DNA of 64,000 nucleotides from Lichenostomus cassidix (lineage: Eukaryota; Chordata; Aves; Passeriformes; Meliphagidae). Position 1 is the first letter of the stretch; each line of letters begins with the position of its first letter. Location of the stretch: assembly GCA_008360975.2 (NCBI GenBank), contig CM039183.1, forward strand, positions 82,124,350 through 82,188,349, read 5' to 3'. Shown piece after piece: positions 38,306-50,191 of this stretch. The position numbers were made by a program, and so were the translations under genes. The notes under the pieces were generated by a model. It saw nothing but the letters and a program-made list of their open reading frames with translations. It had not been told where the DNA came from and searched no databases.

Positions 38306-41300
38306 CTACTGGCTCATTACAGAACTGACAGCCAGATCAGTTAAGTGTCCAATCTCTGGGCACTAAGGACAGATGCTGTGATTGCTTACAAGCTGGTAAT
38401 ATGGATCTTCCTCCACATGCACTGTCGTACTCCAGTTGATTTAGAACAAGGGACTGTGCTCCACAAAGACCAGATGCACACCAAAAGAAAAATTGCATAT
38501 TCAACCATCAAAACATATTCAGCTTGCATCATATTGTCAGGATATATCCAAAAAGAATAATGACTGTTAAAATAGTAAATGGTAGCACAATATAAGTAAG
38601 GAGAGGATTTATTAAAAAAAGGATCAAAGTAATAATATATCTTAAAAACAGCTGAGAATTCCTAAACTTTCAATACTGATAGTGGTTTTGGTTTTAGCAC
38701 TAACACCAAATTTTCTTTGTGAGTTTCACTCTTGAGATTATACCTGCCAATTGTACATTTATTTCTATATCAAAGCCAAATCACAGCTTGGAATACTTCA
38801 CAGTCCTCAGTTCAAAGCCAATTCAGAAGTCAAATACTGTAGGTGAGCATAAAATAAAATAATAAAATTCTAAAAGTATAATTTTATTTAGATAATTTTT
38901 GGTATCTGTGTTTCTTATTTAACAAATATGTAAATAACTTGATTTGTAACAGTTCTTTTGATCTAAAGTGTTCTTTTAGTACCAATTGTTTTGGAAGAGG
39001 GATCTTAAGGTTTCACAAAGCATATTTGGCATTAGGGATTTTAAATCTAATAATATCTGAGAATGATTTGCATTTAGACAATGTTCAGATATTTCATTTA
39101 GCTGTTTTTAATGGATGTACACATACTTTGAAAAATTCATGACAGCCTTTAACTGTTTATGATTCCAGAGGAGGAAACAATTAACCCCAAGTGTTCTCCA
39201 TATAATCAGTAGGGAATTGTGGGCACATTCAAATCTCGTTTGCCACATCCCAGAATGAGTGGCTAAAATACACCTCCTGGATCTCATTCTTCTCTTCTTT
39301 TGTCTCTCGTTGTAGTCGTATGGAGGATGCAGCCTAAGCAAGCACAGGCACTGAAGGGGAGGTACAGTTCATTTATTAAGCATGCCATCATTTCTTCTCC
39401 ATGGCAGACAGAGTAAGCTAACTTTGACAAAAACAACTTTGTCAAGTGCCTTTTTAATCAACTACTTTCATTAGAACAGTTCATTGCCATTACCTCCACA
39501 GCCTGAGTAATGGTGCTGTGAGAAGCAAAATATTACTATTAATACCGGTATATTTCAGTTTTGAAAGAAAGCAGACAATCATTGGAGGCAAGCCTCAGGT
39601 TCTGAGCAGTATTTTCTGATTTGGGTACCTGACCCTGATCAGAAGTGTGAAATAACTGTAGTGCTGATTGTAGCCAGCTTTAGCTTTGGCTTCTGTGGAA
39701 AATTTTAAATTACTAGCAGTAAAGTGGCTTTTTTCATTGTGAGATCCATCTTATGCATAAAGGGAATTTGTCTGATGTCAAAATAATTTGTCTGAGATAT
39801 GACAAGTGTGGGAAATACACTGCAAACATTGCACTTATCTTAAACTACAGTACAAGGGAACTTATATAGTTATTTTTACCCTCTTTGTAGAGCGCTCATT
39901 ATGTCCACTAGAACTTCCTTTTCACTGAAGTAACAATGTTCCTAAATGAAAGCAATGCCCTAAAATTACTTTCTTTTGGCTTTACTTCACAGCAAAGATG
40001 ACACTGTTTAATCAGAGGCTATGTTTATAAATGACAAATCAGTTTAGGTTCATATACATCAAAGCACATTTCTTCACCTTAATTCTTTATAAGGCTATTA
40101 ATCTTTTTTTTCCCCAGATTTATTTATCTTAAAATTAATTCTACAGCAGCAACATATAAACTTGGCTATAAAATTAATAGCAGCCAATGTATGCAAATTC
40201 TCATTAATTTGAGCACTGACCAGGGCATTGCACAGGACAAAACTTAATGGGTAGGTGCTGAAGTTCATTTTGGATCTGATTTTGAATTGTACCTTCTCAG
40301 AAGTGCTGAGCTCTCACAAGCCTTCAGTAACAGCTTTTGCTACCTTTCAAGTGATGTTCAGTTGCTTTCCTCATTAGGCCAACAAATCACAGGTACCCAA
40401 AACCTTCTAATGAGGGATCATTTCTATTTGGGATAAATACAAAACCACCAAAGGCTCAGGGATGATAATATATTTTAGTAGGGTTTCTTGGCTTGGTTTG
40501 GGTTTTTTTCCAATAAGTTGCTCACAGATATTTTGGGAAACTTTCTACAACTTGGATAGATTTGGTCTGCAGGAAATAAAATAATTTAAAGCTGCCAGAT
40601 TAAATGCCTTATGAATTAATGATGTAATTTATTCATATCAAAAAGAAGCAAATAACAAAGGGCAATCCAAAAGGGTTACATCAAAAAGAGGAGTCTTTCT
40701 TAGCTCAACTCTGGTGAATTCATCAGACAAGAAAGGTCAGAGATTAGTGACTATTGCTGAGAGCAAATGGTGGCTCCTGCATCAAAAGCCCTAAGAGCAC
40801 AGAAAAGGCTCTAAGCATTAAGAGGCCTCATTTGCATTGTCTTCTAGTAAAAGCTTGTCGTCTACTAATTTTGTCTCAGAAAGTAATGTTAAAAAGTATG
40901 GAAGTTATACGTATTTTGCCTTACTGATGCATTACGAATGCTGTCACTAAATGTTTATTGGCAGTACTTTGAAACATGGAATCTTGGAAGAACATTTCAG
41001 TTGAATGATTATAATGCTTTGAAAAGTGACATCTCCTCTTTGGACTACTCTCACCTCTTTTATCTGGCCATGGAATTACAACTAGTGCCAGACAATTTCC
41101 AGATAGCTCTAAATCAGACAATTATAAATGAAAAATAGAAGGTAAACTTCTCTTAATTATGCTGCAAGAGCTACACATATTAAATATCACTGCTTTTTTT
41201 TCTGTATGAGATTGGAAAATGTTTTGGCCTGGGAATTTAGGAGAAAATATACTGCGCTACTAAGACATACCAACAGTACTTTCTAAAAATATTGCTTCAT

Positions 41301-43320
41301 AACTCCTCAGTATTCAACAAAAGATAAAATGCATTTGTACAAACAATGTTCTCCTGCCTGACCTTGCAACCCATATCTGAATCAAAGTTCATTCATATGG
41401 GAGCCCTAATCTTTTTGATTTACAGTCACAGATCCTCACGGTATTTTCTGACATAAATCTGAGTGCTATAAAAAAATGTAGACCTATTCTACCTCTTTTT
41501 GTGGGAGTAGGAATTCACAGTTTCTCTTCAGACTGTTGCAAAAAGGTATAAATCCAAGCTAAAATTATTTAAATCTTTAGAGTGAACAGATTTATTGTTT
41601 TAAAATATGAACATTCCATTCCATAAAATATTAGCAGTTATTCTCAAATACTTGTATATGACAAATATACATAGACAAAGCTTGACGTGCAAAAAGAAGT
41701 TGTATACACTTTACTTCTAATTTAATAAAATATTTTAAATCACAGTGTCAAGATTTCATTGGAAAGAAAGTTAGTTTTTATCCTGGAAAGAAGTGCATGA
41801 AGAAATCACAGAGGAAAAAATGTCTTCTAACTCTGTCCTTTCAAATTCAGAAGCACCCTGAACTGGATCATTGAGTCTATTTGCAGCTGTAGATCAGGCT
41901 GGAAATGGCAGAGATGACACACTGGAGCTTGCAAACAAACTGTGTAAATATCAGCCAAATCATGTCTTCACCACTCCTCTCAATCAAGCCATTTAACATG
42001 ATCAAAAAGAGGGCCAAATGAGCACCCATACTTCTTCCTTCCAAGCAAACATCACACCTCACTGCCTTGTTTAAAATAAAGGATCCAGGATGCTTTCCCA
42101 GGTACCACATCTTGCTCTACCTGCCTGTAATTACACTCAAACTCCCTACTGTGCATTTCATCCACTCTGCTACGACAAAAGAACGAGGCTTGGGCCATAA
42201 GGAGCTGCATAGTGAGCTTAGTCCAAGAGAGAAAATGGATTCCACAGTATGAATATCATTTGTTTGGCTCCTCCTTACACTTCTTGAGAATTTCTTTTAT
42301 CAGTCTCCAAGTCAGATATAAAATGAAGGGCATTCTTTGGAAGAACAGTCCAAAGAATTGCTGTCATGGACCACAGTACCAGCAGTCCCTGACCTACCTG
42401 AAGGATAATTCTGGATAATTATGAACACCCAAGACCTGTAAAGTTCCTAGAAGGAAAAGACATATAGTCTGTGCTATAGATTATAGACTTAAAAGTACAA
42501 ATCTTTTGTCATATAAACATTGAAAAAAGAATTTCCTTTTTTTAATCTTTATAGGTTTGCTTTCGGGTCCTCTTTATATGTTTGCTGCACGTGTTTACTG
42601 AGGACATCAGCCAAACTCAGTTTTTATGAAGGCTGATATTTTCTTCCAGTCCCTATTTTCACAACATAGGCCTTATCCAGACAAGCATGAATATAAAAAC
42701 CTAGAAAAAAACAGCTGATCTCTCTTTCTGAACAGTTATTAACATTTTTAAACAAATGTTATTTGGGTTTCAACACATGGAACAGCAACTGACGCATTAA
42801 TTTCAAAAAAAAAGCTAAGATGTCCTTTTCAGAGACAAGTGTCATAAAGTCAGAGGTAAAAAAAGTCTTATGTCCACTTAGTACATCTTTAATTATGGAT
42901 TTGTTTTCTACATTTAGTCACTGTTTTGTTGTTTTAATTGTACTAGACTCTTCACATATGGTTTTCATATACCAATTACATCTTATTCTTGAAATAATTT
43001 TTCTTCAAATGGCCTAAATTTTTCTTTCCTATTGTTGTTCATAGCCACACATAATTGAAGAAAACATTTAAAAACTTAAAAACCTTTCAGTTACCATGTG
43101 TGTCTCAATTGTCTGTGTTTAACAAAATTATGTTTCAACTAGCTATTTTAAAATTTTCTCATGAATACAATATTATTTTTGTGGCTTTTCCCGGAGCTGC
43201 ATCTGTTTTTTTGACCTTTTTTCCAGTAGTGAGATGGTGGGAGTTGTAGAGCAGTCCAGATATTACCTAGGTGCTGTATGGAGTTTAATGTCCTGCATTA
43301 TGACACATTTTTTTCTTTCA
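38306..43320. other. AT-rich non-coding stretch
   Basis: No gene or interspersed repeat is recognised over about 5 kb. An imperfect inverted repeat around TTTGACAAA...TTTGTCAA is at about 39421-39445. Open frames are all about 80 residues or less. Confidence 0.45.
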
Positions 43321-43328
43321 TTCTTTTC

Positions 43329-43382
<54 letters not shown>

Positions 43383-43436
43383 TTCCTTCCTTCCTTCCTT
43401 CCTTCCTGTCTGTCTGTCTGTCTGTCTGTCTTTTTT
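43321..43436 (+). repeat. three-phase microsatellite (TTTC)n(TTCC)n(TGTC)n
   Basis: The run starts as TTTC units, switches cleanly to TTCC units at about 43380 and then to TGTC units at about 43406, ending in a T run. Bases 43321-43407 are all pyrimidines. The two overlapping open frames over this tract (one per strand) are low-complexity translations of it. Confidence 0.96.
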
Positions 43437-43987
43437 ATACCTTAAACCAAAATGTTTTGTTTGCTCCCACATTCCATTGGCAGTTAACCCTAAGAGCCAG
43501 CCATTCATGTTATCATTTTGTTTTGGAATCTCTGTGTTGGAAGTCACTGGCTATCCATGTTCCATGTTTTGAATTAGTTTCACCAAATATCTTACTTGTG
43601 TGTTTCCAAGTGTAATGAATCCTCTTCTGCTCATAATATTATGCTTTTGATCATAAAATGTCCAATTCTTTTGGGCTTCTATTCACTTATAACTTGCTAA
43701 TAAATTTAAATAGAGCCAAAGGGAATTCTATGCAACTATGAAGTACCTAATTCTAAAGAAACACAAACATGTTGCTGCATTTCTTTTCTCTGCTCTGCAA
43801 GTTTTATGCCACTAGGCCTTTTTTTTATTATTATCAATCTTGAAGAGAAACTAAAATAGTTGTGAAGCATTAGTTTCCTAATTAACCTATTACTTGACCT
43901 TTATTCTCTTGGTTTTCATTTTTTTTTTATATAGAGTTCTACATTTTTTCTATTGGGTACTTATTTACACATTTCTAAATGGCGACC

Positions 43988-44043
43988 ATTAAAACATATT
44001 TATACATCAAAACATATTAAAACATATTTATACATCAAAACAA
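43988..44043 (+). repeat. 28-base direct tandem duplication
   Basis: The unit beginning ATTAAAACATATTTATACAT at 43988 is repeated from 44016 with near identity, giving two copies. It is probably a local replication-slippage event. Confidence 0.85.
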
Positions 44044-46018
44044 TAGATGCATATTTCGATTTTTTGTGGAATTTCAATGGTATATAAATCAGATTGTTCT
44101 TGATGTCACTTTCAAGTGTTTTCCCATTATGGGTATTTTATTCCGTATCTACTGTTTCAAAGCAGACATATCTGGCAATCACAAAATCCCATTTTAGTAG
44201 GTCAGGTGTAGAAAATGTGTGGACCAAGAAAATATGTTTCCTCTTGATTTCTATATCTTTTATTCTGCAGAAATCCTATGCCTTCCATACAGAGAGAGAA
44301 AAAGCCAACAACATCTGTTTCTGCTCATGTCTGTTTTAGATAAATATCACGTAGAACAAGGTTTTATAATATTGCCGATCAAATCTTCTGAAATTGTTAA
44401 AGTACACTGTTAGTACTGGTTTAACCTGAGTTTGAATGAAGCACAAATCTACTTTAATGCCTTGGGTTTTTTTTTTAGTTAAATAAAGGTGAACTTTGAA
44501 ACTGAAAATGTTGGGGTTTTACATGAATAGAATTGAAGAAAAAGAGTTTATCCAGGCTTGTTAACTATTACTCTCTTCCTCCATCTGGAATGGTATCCAC
44601 CCTCCAGACAACTCAACATCTATCTGTCCATTCCAAACTTGTTACTTACATCCAAAGAATTAAATTAAAGCAATATACCAGGCAATTTACCTGTCAGAAA
44701 ACAACTATTCCACAGATAAAACATATTTACCTCTAAAAGAATTCAAGGTCTGCCAACAATGTTTAGGAAAGGTATTTGTGGGGTATCAGATTTTGAAAGT
44801 ACTAAAAAAATAACTGAAAGGAAGAGACGTGCAAGTCTCAGAACTTTGAGTAGTACCTCCAGGAAAGACTAGCACTTTTGGCCTCCTTGATGTTTGTTCC
44901 AGCTTGAATGGGCCACTGCCTTCAGAAGACTCTCTGCCTCACACCCTTCACTCCACTGGCTTTCCTCCAATAACTTCTTACACATTTACGCTTGGTTGTA
45001 ATTCTTTTTCTTCCAAGAACACTACCATCATTTCTTGGAACAGTTCTAATTTGTGTACTACGTGGTTCACAGCAGTCATTTCAGGAAGGCAGAGTTAGTT
45101 TGGATGTTTAAAAATGCCAAAGTCTTACATATTCTTTGAGAGTTTTGAACCCAAATGTGTAGAATTCTCATAAGATTAGCTGTTCTCATAAGAAACTTTT
45201 TCTTTGTATGTATTAAGTCTCATGAATCTGTGCATGAAACTGATACCAATTATATTTAAACTTCCTGAGTTCTCCCTTCCCATTGTAACTCTGTCCCAAA
45301 TCAAAGGACAAGTACATGTGAATTATTTTAAGTGCAGGTTTTGACATCTGCACAGCTCAGTCAGTCTCCTGCAGGAAAGAGTTTGGATGCAAATTTTCAG
45401 GTTTCACTAATTTCTATTCAAAGTTCCTTTACTCCTGGCCTACCTGATGTTATCTCTCAGGACTTTAATTCTGGTCAGTGAAAATCAGGACAAAAATTTT
45501 CAGTTGAACTTCCCCATCTTTTCTCGTTTGAATCGCAGACTGGTTTATGTTGTCTCTCCTGGAACTCTATTCGCAAATCTTAGAAAATATGGGCCAAGTC
45601 TTATGTTCATAACAAAATATTCTTACATCTGAACTTCATCTATATTCATTTTTCATTGGAAACACTTCATGTGGATTTTCTCACAATGTGTAATGGAAAT
45701 TTAATTTGTTACCTTGAATTAATCATTCTATGCTTCTTGAATTTTGCCTAAATCTTTCGTGCTCTGCAGTCATGAAATCTGATTACTTCAATGACTGAAA
45801 AGTCATAAAACCAGACACCTCACAAAATTTAACTTTCATATTTTATAGACGTGTGCATCTGTGTTCCAGTTTTCAGCAGAGAATTGAATACTCTGAGTAG
45901 ATCTTAATCAGGTGTAAATTCACAGAGTGGGTGGAATTGGCCCAGTTTACACATCATTAATTAGTGTATTAGTACAGTCCTTACATTTCACCTTATGGAT
46001 AAAAAGTTGCACTCAGTA
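44044..46018. other. AT-rich non-coding stretch
   Basis: No recognisable gene or mobile element is present. Forward open frames at 44094-44413 and 44533-45098 are of chance length with no motif. Confidence 0.45.
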
Positions 46019-46135
46019 ACACAAATATAACAGCTGTACTGGCTCACACAAAAGGCTTAGCTAGCCACGTATCCAGTCTGGCAATGGCAATGGCCAGTAG
46101 AAGCCAAGATCTTGCTGCATCACTATCAGTGTATT
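46019..46135 (-). mobile_element. ancient CR1/L3-like LINE tail
   Basis: Read on the minus strand the wording ('atcttggcttctactggcca', 'gccagactggatacgtggct', 'gagccagtacagctgttat') follows the pattern of old CR1/L3 3' tails, roughly 'ggatactgggctagatggac' then 'gacccagtatggctgttc'. It is strongly diverged. The 69-residue reverse open frame covering it is not a gene. The 5' boundary is unclear, and the GC-richer stretch to about 46500 may or may not belong to the same insertion. Confidence 0.5.
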
Positions 46136-48064
46136 CATGGGACAGAAACATCTCACCACACCACAGCAATATACTGTAAATTTCCACGAAGATTGGAAAC
46201 CTCCTGGATTGTAAATGGAATTGAGTAAAACTCACACTGGTTTCCCAGTGCATGAGGATGCTGCAGACCTCTGTGTTTGATGGAAGGTGTCAGGATTGCC
46301 TCCAGTTCTGCACTCCTCTGCTACCATGAGGCAGGGTAGCAGGACAGGAGTTCTGGCTCTGTTCTCCCCCCAACCTCTGGCCCCATGGAATTCATCACGT
46401 TTCCACCACGCAGGCCTCTCCTCCACAAAACTGCAGTCTCTCCTGAGGTGTGTCTCACATTTATCACTTTGTAGAACCTGGTGAGAATTTCTACATTTCC
46501 ATCTTCTAAAATCCCCAAGTAAGAAAGTTACTGACCTATAAGTATTTGGGCACAATTTACATTATACCTCAATTTTGCAAGAACTTGTACAGAAAACAAA
46601 TTACTTGGCTTTCTTATTTCAACTATTGCCTACACCAAAACTGCAAAAGGTGCTATATTTCCAAGACATTTCCTAAATCTCTAAAATACAAATGATCTCT
46701 TTGCCACTTTCATTCTTTAGTCTTAGAGAATAATGACAGGAAGCATCTTTCTAAACATTCTAGAAGTTTAGGTGAAATATACTTAAAAACAGCATGTACA
46801 AGTAATAAAATACCGAACACATAATAATGAAGACTAATGTGGACCAAAAACATTGCATCTTCCCCTGTTTTATCTTCAGCTCAAAACAATATTCATGTAC
46901 TCATAAGCAAATTGTATGTCCTAAAGTTCAGCTTATTTGAACTATTTCTTACCTAGGCAATGTATATTATAAAGTAACATAAATACATATTGATATTATT
47001 TCCTATAACAAGTAATATGTTTATGTGGCCTACCTACTTTTCTTTGTGCATTGTTTCATCACAAGGTTTTACACAAAAAAGTTGTGGAGTTCATTGCTTT
47101 GGCATGAGAATATTATCTTTCAATGTACACTATTTTTTCTTTTCTTGACTACAATGGCAATAGTTTGGCTGCTTAGTCTGTGCTGTACTTTTGTAACAAT
47201 TTAGCATAAAGTGCACTTTTCATTATTCTTTAAAACAGATTTCCAAAGTTTCAAAATGAGAATGTACAGAATAAAAGTATAAAAAGAAAGTGTATCTTTA
47301 TCACCTTATAGTAGTAGCTATATACAAGCCGAAATTAAAAGCACAAGGCACTTGCCAGCTCCTCAGATTCCTAGTCTCATGAAAGAATTATAAATTAATA
47401 ATTTTTTTAAGTAGCTAAGCAATTTTTACCCTATTCATCACTGATTCTTACTTTGGTCAGCAAGTGTTCAAATAATTTCCACATTCTAGTTTATCCCATT
47501 TACTCATATATATCTGTGGAGGTTTTATATCTCACTTCAGAAAAGCTCTTGTCAAGCAGAAACCTTATACTCTTGACTCAGTCTTATTGCATCACATCAC
47601 ACAAAAAATTTTAGAGATTTTCTGCATTTGTTTTTCATATTTTAACTCTTTCAGTGCTTACTAGTGTCTTTGCCTTAACTACTTTATGAACAGCTCTTAT
47701 GAACATAGGTTCTTCCCTTTCTATATTGATGTTTCTATTAGCATTTGGACTTTCTGCTTGATGTTATGGTTTGTCTCTATCATGAAAGAAAGACAGCAAA
47801 AGTATGCATGTTTCTAATATTAAAAAAACAAGGAGTTATTAGGCAACATTCAAAATCAACTCAAAGATAGACAAGATTGAAAATATGGGAAAAAAACTGG
47901 AATGCATTTCAAAGCAGAGCAAGCATTTGTTTTGTTAGCTCTTGGTAGTCTTGCTGTCAATATATGACCTGTATTAAATGCCATCAAAATTATAAGATGC
48001 AGCTGTTTGATCCAGGTTAACAACCTTATGAGCTCCATGCCTTAAAATTGTCACTTTTTCGGTC
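46136..48064. other. non-coding stretch, no feature recognised
   Basis: The part from about 46230 to 46500 is GC-richer and open on both strands in several short frames, with no recognisable protein. From 46560 onward it is ordinary AT-rich sequence. Confidence 0.45.
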
Positions 48065-48509
48065 TGTGCCCCCAGTGTGGAAGGACAGAGTCAATTTTTT
48101 GCAGTAGCCATGAGGAAGCAGAGTGTGGAGACATGTGGGCATGCCTAGGTTGCTGTTCCATACCACCTTATGTCACTACTGTGAGGACAATGGAAGGGAT
48201 CCTCTATTCCAAGAAGGAGCAGGTGGGGAACGCAAAGGTGATGTGCAGAGGGTCTGCCACCACTTTGTCATTATCTTGAAGACCATGTGATGCCAGGTCG
48301 GTCAGTCAGTGAGCATTTTCGCCTGTAAATCACTTTCTTATTGCATACTTTTGTTATTAATATTGTTGCTGTTACTGTTCCCTTGTTTATCTCATTGCTG
48401 TTTCCAGTAAATTGTTCTAATCTCAACTCAGGATCTCTGCATTTTGTCTCTCTCACCAGAGGTGGCTGGGGGAGAGCAGCAGCCAGAGTTTCATTTTTGT
48501 GGGAGCACT
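48065..48509 (+). mobile_element. decayed LTR of an endogenous retrovirus
   Basis: The right half reads like the R-U5 part of avian ERV LTRs: a T-rich stretch, then 'ttgctgtttccagtaaattg', 'taatctcaactcaggatc', then 'gtggctgggggagagcag'. A variant polyadenylation signal AGTAAA is at 48406-48411. Near-inverted ends TGTGCCCCC (48065) and GGGAGCAC (48501-48508) suggest the boundaries, but no target duplication remains. No internal genes are attached. The family assignment is by remembered resemblance only. Confidence 0.5.
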
Positions 48510-48971
48510 AAATTAAGGAATACCATTCCTGAGCCACGATGGTATTTCAGAGTAAGCATACTAACGGATGAATTTTATGTCTGTCAAAGAGTAACCTTGG
48601 GTGGCTCAAGCTTTATTACTTTGCCCAAAACACATAGCATGGAACATTTACTGTATCACTTCCTCATGTAATATTTTCCCATCCAATTTATCTTCCCTGT
48701 AACAAGTAAACTAAAAAAAAGTCATCTATAAAAACATGATCAACTTTAAAATTATCATCTTTAAAACAGCATCTCAATAGAAAATACCTAAGCTTTTTAG
48801 GAAGAATGTATTGATTCCATAAAAATTGCTTCATTTAAGACCTCACTGGCACTGTAATAGATTTCTTTGTATTGCCAAGGTTATTCAGAATAACAAGGAA
48901 CAGCTCATAGGACTTTGCTTCTTATATTGTATTTGCCACTTCTTGTAAAAGTCCCCATAATACAAATGTAT

Positions 48972-49191
48972 GCATGTATATATATATAGAGAGAGAGAGA
49001 TAGTTATAGATCAGGATGCAGATTTATATAGATTATAGATTATAGATTATAGATTATAGATTAGATTATAGATCTAGATAGATATATATATAGATATAGA
49101 TAGATGATATAGATATATAGATATAGATATAGATATAGATATAGATATAGATAGATATAGATATAGATGATATAGATAGATATAGATAATG
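48972..49191 (+). repeat. compound (TATAGA)n/(GATTATA)n array
   Basis: The array runs (TA)n, (GA)n, four to five GATTATA units at about 49029-49064, then a long mixed array of ATAGAT and GATATA units. It sits between the decayed LTR and the intact solo LTR, and shows nested changes of unit length typical of old slippage arrays. Confidence 0.95.
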
Positions 49192-49708
49192 ATTACAGGC
49201 ACTGCAGAGGAGAGAAATACATTTCAGGTTAAACATTTTTCAGGCAGTTAGTTTCCACCTAGTATTCAAATAATACTTGACATTTGAATTTACAGTGGCC
49301 TTAGAGCCAATATTTGCATTCTGCCTTACTTTACATTATTATGCAAATTTTAAGTAGAGAAGTGGGCTACTAATTAGTATAACAGACAAGAAACAAATTT
49401 GCAAAAGCACTGAAAGACAGAAATACAAGAATGAAGTGAGACCTATTACACTGACTTCTTCAGGAGGTTTTTAAAACCCTTTTGATGTAAAACCCCCTTT
49501 TTATCTCCTTCTTCCTTCTTTTTCAGTCCCCCATTTTTGTTGAGAATTTTTCTAGCTAGACATTATATGCACCATCTATTTTTAAAATACATATTGTTTT
49601 AAATTTAGAGGAGAATGATGATATGCTGTTTAACTTCACAAAAGTGCCAAAACCCTTAGCAGAATAGTAAGTACAATAATACAGAAATAAGCCAATTTTT
49701 TATGTCTC

Positions 49709-50191
49709 TAATTGATGCCTGATGGGGTTTTTGTCCTTTTTCATTATACTTTTATACCCTTTTTATATACCTTATATCCTTTCCTATTCCTGTACTTTTA
49801 GTCCCTGTATCTTAGCCACACATGTTTATAACTCTTATACTATACCTAGTTCAGAATTCTTTGGAGAAGACGAAACATCCCCACAATCTCAAGAACGAGG
49901 CACCAACCTTGAACAGAGCCTCATCCCTGGAGCATGTTTTTGTAAACTAAGTTGTAACCTTTTGGGAGGGAGATAATTAGAATAAGGGGGCAATTACTTC
50001 ATTCGTTAGGTGTTTTATTGGGGAAGTTTAGATAGGTATGCTAATTGATGCATTCCATAAATCATACACGCATAGTACCGGCTCTCTTTTCATCATGGTG
50101 CACCTGGGATCCTATTAAACCAAGGTAATACCCTTTTTCCAATACTGCGTGTCTGCGTCTCAATTTTTACCAGCATTTTAGGCATCATAAT
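49709..50191 (+). mobile_element. solo LTR with target-site duplication (endogenous retrovirus)
   Basis: The LTR body is 49713-50187 (475 bases), beginning TGATGCCT and ending AGGCATCA, a perfect 8-base terminal inverted repeat. TAAT flanks it directly on both sides (49709-49712 and 50188-50191), a 4-base target duplication. The polyadenylation signal ATTAAA at 50114-50119 and the following 'ctgcgtgtctgcgtctca' resemble R-U5 of avian ERVs and set the forward orientation. No viral coding sequence adjoins it. A 4-base duplication is usual for class I (gammaretrovirus-like) elements, so this is a different lineage from the reverse-strand LTR at 37.7 kb. The 84-residue frame inside it is incidental. 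Confidence 0.93.

Noticed and set aside
43234..43572. 112-residue forward and 94-residue reverse frames
   Set aside because: The core is translated TTTC/TTCC/TGTC microsatellite.
48972..49191. Regularly spaced repeats as a CRISPR-like array
   Set aside because: Units are 6-7 bases with no unique spacers, and this is vertebrate DNA; it is a simple satellite.
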